63,654 nt of DNA from Gammaproteobacteria bacterium (GTDB lineage Bacteria > Pseudomonadota > Gammaproteobacteria > Xanthomonadales > Wenzhouxiangellaceae). Shown in pieces: positions 17,590 to 24,225 of the stretch. A program made the translations under genes and the position numbers. The DNA lies in contig JAHJQV010000030.1 in assembly GCA_018819105.1 (NCBI GenBank), forward strand, positions 1 to 63,654, given 5' to 3'. Numbering within the stretch: the first letter of the stretch is position 1; each line of letters opens with the position of its first letter. The notes below the pieces were generated by a model. That model had not been told where the DNA came from, did no database searches, and saw only the letters and a list, made by a program, of their open reading frames with translations.

Positions 17590-18103
17590 TCAGTTCTTCG
17601 AAACCATCAATGGTTTCATCGAGCTCGGCGGCAATGTGCTGTGGGCCATCATGGCGGTGCTGTTCTTCATGTGGCTGCTGATACTGGAACGCTACTGGTT
17701 CATGTATCGCAGCCTGCCCGCACATCGCAATGCGATGTTGCAGGACTGGGATGCCCGCCGTGATACCGGCTCCTGGTATGCCAAGCGGATTCGTGACGAG
17801 ATGATTTCGATCACCTCGGCTGCAACCCATCGCAATCTCAGCATGATCAAGACGCTGATCGCCATCTGCCCGCTGCTTGGGCTGCTGGGCACGGTCACCG
17901 GCATGGTCGGCGTGTTCGAAGTGATGGCGGTGGCTGGTACCGGTAATGCCAGGGCCATGGCGGCAGGTGTGTCCAAGGCCACGGTGCCAACCATGGCCGG
18001 CATGGTGGCGGCACTCAGTGGTGTTTATTTCAGCACCCATCTGGAACACAAGGCCGACGCCGAGACCGAGCGGCTGGAAGACATGCTGCAGTACCATGAC
18101 TGA
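17576..18103 (+). CDS. exbB: Biopolymer transport protein ExbB
   Basis: Inner-membrane proton channel subunit that, with ExbD, energises TonB. The 175-residue product has three membrane helices; the second and third carry the family core KTLIAICPLLGLLGTVTGMVGVF and SKATVPTMAGMVAALSGVYFS. It is short, as in the ExbB2 type found in TtpC clusters. The start lies inside the end of ttpC, implying coupled translation. Confidence 0.93.
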   Translation: MLALNQFFETINGFIELGGNVLWAIMAVLFFMWLLILERYWFMYRSLPAHRNAMLQDWDARRDTGSWYAKRIRDEMISITSAATHRNLSMIKTLIAICPLLGLLGTVTGMVGVFEVMAVAGTGNARAMAAGVSKATVPTMAGMVAALSGVYFSTHLEHKADAETERLEDMLQYHD

Positions 18104-18170
18104 ATGCATCAGCATGACCTCGGGCAGTATTGATTTGCGCAGCTTGTCACAGCAACGGAGTTACTGAACC

Positions 18171-18578
18171 ATGGCCAGAAGACACGCCAAAAAAGACGAT
18201 GCAGACATCAACATCACACCGATGCTGGACATTGTCTTCATCATGTTGATCTTCTTTATCGTCACCACTTCGTTCACCAAGGAAACCGGTGCCGACATCA
18301 CCAAACCGGCCGCAGAAAGCACCGAGCGCAAACCGCGGGGCAACATTCTGGTCGGTATCCGGTCCAACGGAGACATATGGATGAACGGTGGTGAGATCGA
18401 ACTGCGCCAGGTCAGAACACTGGTTGAGCGCGCCGTGGCCGAAAATCCCGAGGGTGAAGTGGTGGTGATCGCCGATCGCGGTACCAAAACCAGCGATCTG
18501 GTCAAGGTCATGGATCAGATCAAGGCCGCAGGATTTGAAAAACTGACCATTTCGGCGGACGAGCCGTCAGGAGTCTAG
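18171..18578 (+). CDS. exbD: Biopolymer transport protein ExbD
   Basis: The 135-residue product has a short cytoplasmic N-terminus, one membrane helix containing the essential aspartate (ADINITPMLDIVFIMLIFF, Asp20), and a periplasmic domain ending with VMDQIKAAGFEKLTIS, all typical of ExbD/TolR. ExbD couples proton flow through ExbB to TonB motion. It lies 67 bases after exbB and five bases before tonB. Confidence 0.95.
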   Translation: MARRHAKKDDADINITPMLDIVFIMLIFFIVTTSFTKETGADITKPAAESTERKPRGNILVGIRSNGDIWMNGGEIELRQVRTLVERAVAENPEGEVVVIADRGTKTSDLVKVMDQIKAAGFEKLTISADEPSGV

Positions 18579-18582
18579 AACC

Positions 18583-19218
18583 ATGAACACAGGTTATCGT
18601 TATGTCGTCGCTGGTGCCGCTGCTGTGGTGGTTACACTGCTGACCTTTTATTTCATGAATCTGCTGATTTCCGGTGGCGGCAACCAGCCGAACGATTCTG
18701 ACCGGCCACCCACAATCAATTTCGCGGATGTGGACATTCCTGACAACGTGCAGGAGAAGGTGCGCAAGAAGCCACCACCACCACCACCACCCAAAGAGCC
18801 GCCGCCACCACCCAAGATGCAGATTGATCAGCCCGATCAGGTCACTGCCAATCTGGATCTGGACATGCCCAGTCTGGATGTGCCGATGGGCGGCACCGGT
18901 GGTCCGTTTCTGGGAACATTCCGCCGCCCGGATCCGAACGAGGAAGGTGATATCATTCCGCTGGTGCGTATCCAGCCGCAGTTTCCGCGTGAAGCCGCCA
19001 TTCGTCGAATCGAGGGCTGGGTAAAGGTCGAGTTCACCATCACCCCGGCCGGTACCGTATCCAGTCCCCGTGTGGTAGACGCCGATCCGCCGCGGGTGTT
19101 TGATCGCGAGGCCATCCGCGCCATCCTGAAATGGAAATTCAAGCCACGTGTGATTGATGGCCAGGCTGTTGAGCGTCGGGCGACGCAGACCATTGACTTC
19201 AAGCTGGCGGAAAACTGA
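18583..19218 (+). CDS. tonB: TonB energy-transducing protein, paralogue 1
   Basis: A 211-residue TonB2-type protein: N-terminal membrane anchor (YVVAGAAAVVVTLLTFYFMNLL), proline/lysine-rich periplasmic spacer (KKPPPPPPPKEPPPPPK near residues 64-80) and a C-terminal TonB domain (PQFPREAAIRRIEGWVKVEF..ILKWKFKPRVIDGQAV). It transmits energy from the ExbBD/TtpC complex to outer-membrane receptors. A second TonB follows, about half identical by eye. No TonB-dependent receptor gene is present nearby. Confidence 0.93.
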   Translation: MNTGYRYVVAGAAAVVVTLLTFYFMNLLISGGGNQPNDSDRPPTINFADVDIPDNVQEKVRKKPPPPPPPKEPPPPPKMQIDQPDQVTANLDLDMPSLDVPMGGTGGPFLGTFRRPDPNEEGDIIPLVRIQPQFPREAAIRRIEGWVKVEFTITPAGTVSSPRVVDADPPRVFDREAIRAILKWKFKPRVIDGQAVERRATQTIDFKLAEN

Positions 19219-19421
19219 TCGCCAAACAGCACATCGGCAATGCCAGACAATGCTGATCTGGATGACAGGAGAACCTGGGGTTATTGAACCAGGCTCAGGA
19301 TCGCGACATCATCGCTGAGGCATGTGAGCACAGGCTAGGCGAGGACACCAGAGCTTTAGAGATCAGGCTGCCATGGCATGAGTGTCAACAGCATCACCGC
19401 ATCGGTTGCAGGAGAATGAAT

Positions 19422-20054
19422 ATGAACGCAATGCTACGTTATGTCTTCACTGGATCGGCTGCGGTCGCTGTGACCATGCTCATGTTTTATGTCATGACTT
19501 TGCTCATTGCCACTGACCACAGCATGCCACGGCCGAGTTCCGAGCAGTTGCACATCGCTTTTGAAGACGTCGATGTGCCGGAACCACCCAAGCGGAAAAA
19601 ACCGCCACCGCCGGAGCGTCCTGTACCCAAAGAGCTACCGCAGCCAAAGATGACGATTAATACACCGCAGCCGGAGTTGATCCCGGAACCCCTGAACATA
19701 GACACCAGCTTGCTGCGCAGCGGCCCCGGCACCAACATCATTGCCGGCACCATGCCGCCTGCTGCAGGTGGTCAGTCAGATGGCGAACCGTTTGCGCTCA
19801 CCACCATCGCGCCACCGTATCCGCGCAATGCAGCACTCAACCGCATTGAAGGCTGGGTGACGATAGAGTTTGTCGTCACTGCCAGTGGGCAGGTCAGTGA
19901 TGCGCGCGTGGTGGCATCACAGCCGCCGCAGGTGTTTGACGATGCCGCACTCAAAGGCATCAGAAAATGGAAATTCAAACCAGCCATGCGCGAAGGCCAG
20001 CCGGTGGCGCGACGGGCGAGTCAGACACTGACTTTCAGCCTGGAACAGGACTGA
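19422..20054 (+). CDS. TonB energy-transducing protein, paralogue 2
   Basis: A 210-residue paralogue of the preceding TonB, with the same membrane anchor (MLRYVFTGSAAVAVTMLMF), a shorter basic/proline spacer (PKRKKPPPPERPVPKELPQPK) and the same C-terminal domain (PPYPRNAALNRIEGWVTIEF..IRKWKFKPAMREGQPV). It probably arose by tandem duplication and may serve a different receptor set. ATG 19422 lies seven bases after AGGAG; ATG 19416 is only one base from it, so 19422 is preferred. About 200 bases separate it from the first tonB, enough for its own promoter. Confidence 0.9.
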   Translation: MNAMLRYVFTGSAAVAVTMLMFYVMTLLIATDHSMPRPSSEQLHIAFEDVDVPEPPKRKKPPPPERPVPKELPQPKMTINTPQPELIPEPLNIDTSLLRSGPGTNIIAGTMPPAAGGQSDGEPFALTTIAPPYPRNAALNRIEGWVTIEFVVTASGQVSDARVVASQPPQVFDDAALKGIRKWKFKPAMREGQPVARRASQTLTFSLEQD

Positions 20055-20146
20055 TCCAACTGCAGCGTCCTGGCCGACTGAGTAAACGACAAGGCATTGA
20101 CGTATGATCCATAGCCAGGATCTGATCCCAGCAATCTGAACCATTG

Positions 20147-21430
20147 ATGATTATGAACCAGAACTTACTGCACACCACATTACCCGTTTCAGTGTTGGCG
20201 CTGGCTGCACTGCTGTCTGCAGGCCAGGTGGCGCAGGCGCAGGATCCGTGCCCTCCATACGAGGAGCGTGAAGTCAAGGCCCAAGCGCTGAGCGAGGCGA
20301 CCTACAACAAGCTGTCGGGCATTTATGAGGACATCGGCGAAGAGAATTACAATGAAGCCGCTGCTGAACTGCAAAAACTGCTCAACAAGGCCGATGACGC
20401 AGGCTATGAAAGAGCCATCATTCTGCAGGCATTGGGTCACACCGATTCATCACGCGAACGCTATGATTCGGCATTGAAGTACTTCAAGGAATCAGTCGCC
20501 ATTGATGCACTGCCGAATATGCAGCAATTCCAGATGATGTTTGCCATTGCCCAGCTGGAAATCATGAATGAGCGTTATCGTGATGGACTGGCGACGCTCA
20601 ACGAGTGGTTCTGCAAGGTTCCGCCGGAGCAGATCAAGGCCAACGCCTATGTGCTGCGTGCCAATGCCTACATCGAACTGAAAGATTACCGGGCCTCACT
20701 GCGCGCCATCACCAAAGCAATAGAGATGTCCGAAGAGCCAAAGAAAAATTACTACCAGGTCAAGCTGGCATCGCATTACGAACTGGATCAGATGGGTGAA
20801 GCGGCCACCACGCTGAAGACCATGATCGAGCTTTGGCCTGAGGATGAATCCTTGTGGAAGCAGCTGTCATCGGTATATCTGAATCTCAAGCGTGAAAGCG
20901 ATGCGCTGTCAGTGCTGGAGCTGGCCTACAAGCGTGGCTATCTGGATAAAGCCAATGAAATCGAGCAGCTTTCCAGCCTTTATCAGCTTAAGGACATTCC
21001 CTATCAGGCCGCTTCGGTGCTGGAAAAAGGCATTAATGACGGCATTCTTGAAGCCAACGAAAAATTTTGGGAGCGCACTGGCAATGCCTGGTATCAGGCG
21101 CGCGAGCTGGAAAAAGCCCTGGCTGCCTACGAAAAGGCAGGACGTTTTTCCGATGACGGCAAGCTCGATCTGCGTCGTGGATTCATTCTGATTGATCGTC
21201 AGGACTGGGACGCGGCCAAATCATCATTGAGTCGCGCCATTGAAAAAGGTGGCATTACCGACAACGAAACCGGCAATGCCTGGCTGCTGATCGGCATGGC
21301 AGAAATGAATCTGGAGCGATTCAGTTCCGCCATAGAAGCGTTCAACAATGCACAACGCTTTACATCAAGCAGACAGGCGGCAAGACAATGGATTGAACAG
21401 GTCAGGGAGCGACAAGAAGCTGCGTCATGA
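20147..21430 (+). CDS. TPR-repeat periplasmic protein of the TonB2 cluster
   Basis: A 427-residue exported protein: signal peptide (VLALAALLSAGQVAQA), then a run of tetratricopeptide repeats, for example ALGHTDSSRERYDSALKYFKES and YVLRANAYIELKDYRASLRAI, and a final RRGFILIDRQDWDAAKSSL. TPR proteins regularly end TtpC-type TonB clusters and are thought to aid assembly or receptor interaction. The start is uncertain (TTG 20144, ATG 20147 or ATG 20153), none with a good ribosome-binding site. Probably last gene of the cluster. Confidence 0.82.
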   Translation: MIMNQNLLHTTLPVSVLALAALLSAGQVAQAQDPCPPYEEREVKAQALSEATYNKLSGIYEDIGEENYNEAAAELQKLLNKADDAGYERAIILQALGHTDSSRERYDSALKYFKESVAIDALPNMQQFQMMFAIAQLEIMNERYRDGLATLNEWFCKVPPEQIKANAYVLRANAYIELKDYRASLRAITKAIEMSEEPKKNYYQVKLASHYELDQMGEAATTLKTMIELWPEDESLWKQLSSVYLNLKRESDALSVLELAYKRGYLDKANEIEQLSSLYQLKDIPYQAASVLEKGINDGILEANEKFWERTGNAWYQARELEKALAAYEKAGRFSDDGKLDLRRGFILIDRQDWDAAKSSLSRAIEKGGITDNETGNAWLLIGMAEMNLERFSSAIEAFNNAQRFTSSRQAARQWIEQVRERQEAAS

Positions 21431-21481
21431 TCAATATTGCGTTATTATGACAACCATTATCCGCGTGTTAGAGGACTAGCA

Positions 21482-22108
21482 ATGACTGAAGACATCATGA
21501 TGGAAGATGCGGCAGGCGACAACGAAGCCGCATCCACCGAATCCGGTCAGGAAAAAGCCAGCACCACAGCTGCCGGTAAAAAGGCCAGCAAGAAGAAAGT
21601 TGGCAAGAAAGGCCGACCGAAAAAGGCTGGTAAGAAAGGCCGCCCGAAAAAGGCCGGCAAGAAAGGCAGACCGAAAAAGGCCGGTAAGAAAGGACGGCCG
21701 AAAAAGGCCGGTAAGAAAGGTCGGCCCAAGAAGTCTGCCAGCAAAACAGTAAGCACCGACGTTGCTGCTACGCCTGGCAAGAAAGGCCGTCCAAAGAAGG
21801 CAGGCAAGAAAGGTCGGCCGAAAAAAGTCGGCAAAAAAGGCCGGCCGAAAAAGGTTGGCAAGAAAGGCCGGCCGAAGAAAGCCGCCAGCAAGGTAGCAAC
21901 GACTGAACTGAGCGCACACAGCGCGGCCATTGCACAACACCTGCAGGCAGCCGTGGATGAGATCATGGCTTTGCTGACTCAGCAATTGCATGAGCGCACC
22001 AGTGAAATTGTCAGTCGCGCCCATGAACTGCAAAGTTCGGCTGAACAGCAGCTGAGCAGTGTGGAGACTGCCGCCAGGAACACCCTGAAAGCATTGCGCC
22101 GGAAATGA
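21482..22108 (+). CDS. Multi-AT-hook, histone H1-like basic protein
   Basis: A 208-residue protein in three parts: an acidic N-terminus (MTEDIMMEDAAGDNEAA), a basic middle with nine copies of the nine-residue unit GKKGRPKK[A/V/S] split 5+4 by SASKTVSTDVAATP, and a C-terminal helical segment (AIAQHLQAAVDEIMALLTQQLHERT) that may oligomerise. GRP flanked by lysines is the AT-hook core that inserts into the minor groove of AT-rich DNA, so this is probably a nucleoid-associated or chromatin-like regulator. ATG 21482 follows AGAGGA. It appears monocistronic with a strong terminator downstream. I do not recognise a named gene. Confidence 0.75.
   Translation: MTEDIMMEDAAGDNEAASTESGQEKASTTAAGKKASKKKVGKKGRPKKAGKKGRPKKAGKKGRPKKAGKKGRPKKAGKKGRPKKSASKTVSTDVAATPGKKGRPKKAGKKGRPKKVGKKGRPKKVGKKGRPKKAASKVATTELSAHSAAIAQHLQAAVDEIMALLTQQLHERTSEIVSRAHELQSSAEQQLSSVETAARNTLKALRRK
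21602..21883 (+). repeat. 27-bp tandem repeats encoding AT-hooks
   Basis: Five 27-base units at 21602-21736 and four at 21776-21883, each encoding GKKGRPKK plus one residue. The units differ mostly at third codon positions (for example GGC/GGT, CGA/CGC/CGG), showing selection for the protein sequence after the duplications. Such an array is prone to copy-number change. Confidence 0.9.
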
Positions 22109-22117
22109 TGCATGAGT

Positions 22118-22147
22118 GGTGGCATGCTGCCAAGTCAGCATGCCACC
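22118..22147. other. Perfect 12-bp hairpin after the AT-hook gene
   Basis: GGTGGCATGCTG at 22118-22129 and its exact complement at 22136-22147 enclose a six-base loop. No T-run follows, so it is more likely an mRNA-stabilising stem than a terminator by itself. It starts nine bases after the stop of the AT-hook gene. Confidence 0.6.
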
Positions 22148-22176
22148 CGTTCGTGAGTCAAATCAGGTGACTGGTC

Positions 22177-23115
22177 ATGGGCAATACCGACCAGCAAACA
22201 GCAAACGCCGCCGAAGATAAACTGTCTCCGGCGGCGTTTTCTTTGTGGGAGGCATTTCTGGACAGTTGCTGGGCAGAACGTGGGCTGGCCGAAAACAGTC
22301 TCAGCAGCTACCGCCACGATCTGCTCAGTCTGCACCGCTATCTGCAGCGGCAGAAGCTGATGCTGAACGAGGTCAGCCACGCAGTATTACAGGATTATCT
22401 GCAGCAGCAGTTTGCGCGCGGACAGACGGCGGCTTCGGTTATCCGCGCCGTTTCCACCTTGCGCCAGTATTTCCGTTGGGCTGAAGAGCAGCAGCATATC
22501 GACGCCGACCCCACGGCGCTGATCGGTTCCCCGCACAACCGCAGAAATCTGCCCAAGGCCATGAGTGAGCAGCAGGTCTCAGCCTTGCTGGATGTGGATA
22601 CCACCAGCCGGCTGGGCTGGCGTGATCGTGCCATGCTGGAACTGATGTATGCGGCAGGCCTGCGCGTCAGCGAGCTGATTGCCGTGCGCATGCATGACAT
22701 CAGTCTGCAACAGGGGGTGATTCGGGTGATTGGTAAAGGTGGCAAGGAAAGGCTGGTGCCGTTGGGAGAGCAGGCGCTGCAAGCGGTGCTGGATTACCTG
22801 CAGCAGCAGCGCACTGAGCTGTTGCGCGGAATGCATTCCGATCTGCTGTTTCCCGGACGTCAGGGCAAGATCATGAGCAGACAGTCCTGCTGGCACATGA
22901 TCCGCCGGCGTGCGCGCCAGGCTGGCATCCAGACCAGCGTATCGCCACACATGCTGCGCCATTCCTTTGCCACCCACCTGCTGGATCATGGTGCCGATCT
23001 GCGCGTGGTGCAACTGCTGCTGGGGCACAGTGATCTGGCCACCACGCAGATCTACACCCATGTCGCCAAGGACAGCCTGAAAAGCCTGCACGGCAAGCAT
23101 CATCCCCGGGCCTGA
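22177..23115 (+). CDS. xerD: Tyrosine recombinase XerD
   Basis: Site-specific recombinase that resolves chromosome dimers at dif together with XerC. The 312-residue product has an N-terminal SAM-like DNA-binding domain and a catalytic domain with Arg163 (GLRVSEL), Lys187, His258/Arg261 (HMLRHSFATHLL), His284 (LLGHSDL) and nucleophile Tyr293 (TTQIYTHV), ending in HHPRA exactly like E. coli XerD. Being followed by dsbC also favours XerD over XerC. The start is doubtful: ATG 22177 has AGGTGA upstream, but a terminator-like hairpin lies in codons 9-21, and homology begins only around residue 20, so TTG 22243 is an alternative. Confidence 0.93.
   Translation: MGNTDQQTANAAEDKLSPAAFSLWEAFLDSCWAERGLAENSLSSYRHDLLSLHRYLQRQKLMLNEVSHAVLQDYLQQQFARGQTAASVIRAVSTLRQYFRWAEEQQHIDADPTALIGSPHNRRNLPKAMSEQQVSALLDVDTTSRLGWRDRAMLELMYAAGLRVSELIAVRMHDISLQQGVIRVIGKGGKERLVPLGEQALQAVLDYLQQQRTELLRGMHSDLLFPGRQGKIMSRQSCWHMIRRRARQAGIQTSVSPHMLRHSFATHLLDHGADLRVVQLLLGHSDLATTQIYTHVAKDSLKSLHGKHHPRA
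22203..22244 (+). terminator. Intrinsic terminator-like hairpin inside the 5' end of xerD
   Basis: AAACGCCGCCG (22203-22213) pairs with CGGCGGCGTTT (22229-22239), 11 pairs around a 15-base loop in which AGA can also pair with TCT, followed by TTTTCTTT. This is a textbook rho-independent terminator. It probably ends the AT-hook gene transcript; it overlaps the first codons of xerD as drawn from ATG 22177. Confidence 0.75.
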
Positions 23116-23161
23116 TCAGCCCAGTCAGGCAATCAGTGAACCATTGGCCAGAACGCTGTCT

Positions 23162-23167
23162 TATAAT
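23162..23167 (+). promoter_or_regulatory. Possible -10 element for dsbC
   Basis: A perfect TATAAT at 23162-23167, 45 bases before the dsbC ATG. The upstream -35 is poor (TGAACC at 23137-23142, spacing 19). Its position supports the start at 23213 rather than an upstream in-frame ATG at 23144. Confidence 0.35.
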
Positions 23168-23212
23168 CTGTTTCTGCATTACCACACACCAACTTCAGCA
23201 GCGGATGTCTCC

Positions 23213-23968
23213 ATGACCAACTATGATTCCGGAAACCACAGCGTTTCACGATCTTTCACTTTGCTTGTCAGCGCTATGTTGTGGGCGCTGCTTGCGAGCG
23301 CCAATGCACAGGATTATCCGGCAGTGAGTTCGGCCATGAAGAAGCTGATCCCCACTGCCAGTGACATCGCCATCGCGGACACGCCGATCAATGGTCTGCT
23401 GGAAGTGACCGTGGGCGGTGACATTTTCTATGTCAATGAGTCGGGCGAGTATCTGTTGCAGGGCAAACTGTTTGATCTGGACAAGCGCGAGGATCTGACC
23501 GAAAGAGCCCGCGGCAAGATCCGCAAGCAGGTGTTGAGCCAGGTCAACGGTGACAGTCAGATCGTCTTCGCCGGTGACCGCATCGAACACGATGTGACCG
23601 TGTTCACCGACATCGACTGCGGCTACTGCCGCAAACTGCACAGCGAAATCGAAGAATACAACAAGCTGGGTATTGCCATTCACTACATGATGTTCCCGCG
23701 CGCCGGCATTCCTTCTGACTCCTATGACAAGGCGGTGTCGGTATGGTGTGCCGAAGATCAGCATGCCGCGCTGACCAGCGCCAAGCAGGGTGCAACACCC
23801 AAGCCCCGGCAATGCGACAATCCGGTGCGTGAACAGTACGAGACCGGTCGCGACATGGGTATGAGCGGCACCCCGGCCATCGTCACCAAGTCCGGTTATC
23901 TGATCCCCGGCTACATGCCGCCGGCCGACCTGAAGGCGCGGCTGGATCAGCTCGCAGCAGCCGAATAG
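23213..23968 (+). CDS. dsbC: Thiol:disulfide interchange protein DsbC
   Basis: Periplasmic disulfide isomerase. The 251-residue product has a signal peptide (LLVSAMLWALLASANA), an N-terminal dimerisation domain (GLLEVTVGGDIFYVNESGEYLLQG) and a thioredoxin-fold domain with the active site CGYC at residues 136-139, plus the cis-Pro motif GTPAIV. Its usual reductant is DsbD. It follows xerD, the conserved gammaproteobacterial order. Type II secretion substrates, which fold in the periplasm before export, are natural clients given the secretion operon nearby. Confidence 0.94.
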   Translation: MTNYDSGNHSVSRSFTLLVSAMLWALLASANAQDYPAVSSAMKKLIPTASDIAIADTPINGLLEVTVGGDIFYVNESGEYLLQGKLFDLDKREDLTERARGKIRKQVLSQVNGDSQIVFAGDRIEHDVTVFTDIDCGYCRKLHSEIEEYNKLGIAIHYMMFPRAGIPSDSYDKAVSVWCAEDQHAALTSAKQGATPKPRQCDNPVREQYETGRDMGMSGTPAIVTKSGYLIPGYMPPADLKARLDQLAAAE

Positions 23969-24007
23969 TCAAGCCATTTAGTGCTGCCGCAGTTCTCGGC
24001 CAGCATG

Positions 24008-24222
24008 CCTTAAGCCCGTATGATTTATGACCGAACCTACTGCGACGGCCCCAAGCCCAGCATCCGCGCCATTTCGTTCGGTCGCGCATCCTCACCGTAC
24101 AGGCGAGTACGTTTCCGGTGCGCTCGGTCGCGAAACGCCACGGCTACAGAGCCCCGGATCCAGTCCGGGACGGGCACTGGAACCGTCTCGCGATGGTCGG
24201 GTCATGAATAATCCGGGCTAAG
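24008..24222. mobile_element. MITE-like element, copy 2
   Basis: Inverted copy of the element at 12326-12539. Left end CCTTAAGCCCGTATGATTTA, right end (reversed) GCTTAGCCCGGATTATTCAT; the interior is the reverse complement of copy 1 with only scattered differences. It has no gene. It fills the space between dsbC and purL and its right end stops three bases before the purL ATG, so purL must use signals inside or across the element for transcription and translation start. Confidence 0.82.
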
Positions 24223-24225
24223 CTG

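Noticed and set aside
18769-18820. CCA/CCG-rich microsatellite-like run
   Set aside because: It encodes the proline-rich spacer of TonB, expected for the family.
24020-24221. Short frames within the MITE-like element
   Set aside because: They span the terminal repeats, have no ribosome-binding site or family motif, and are not conserved as a frame in the other copy.
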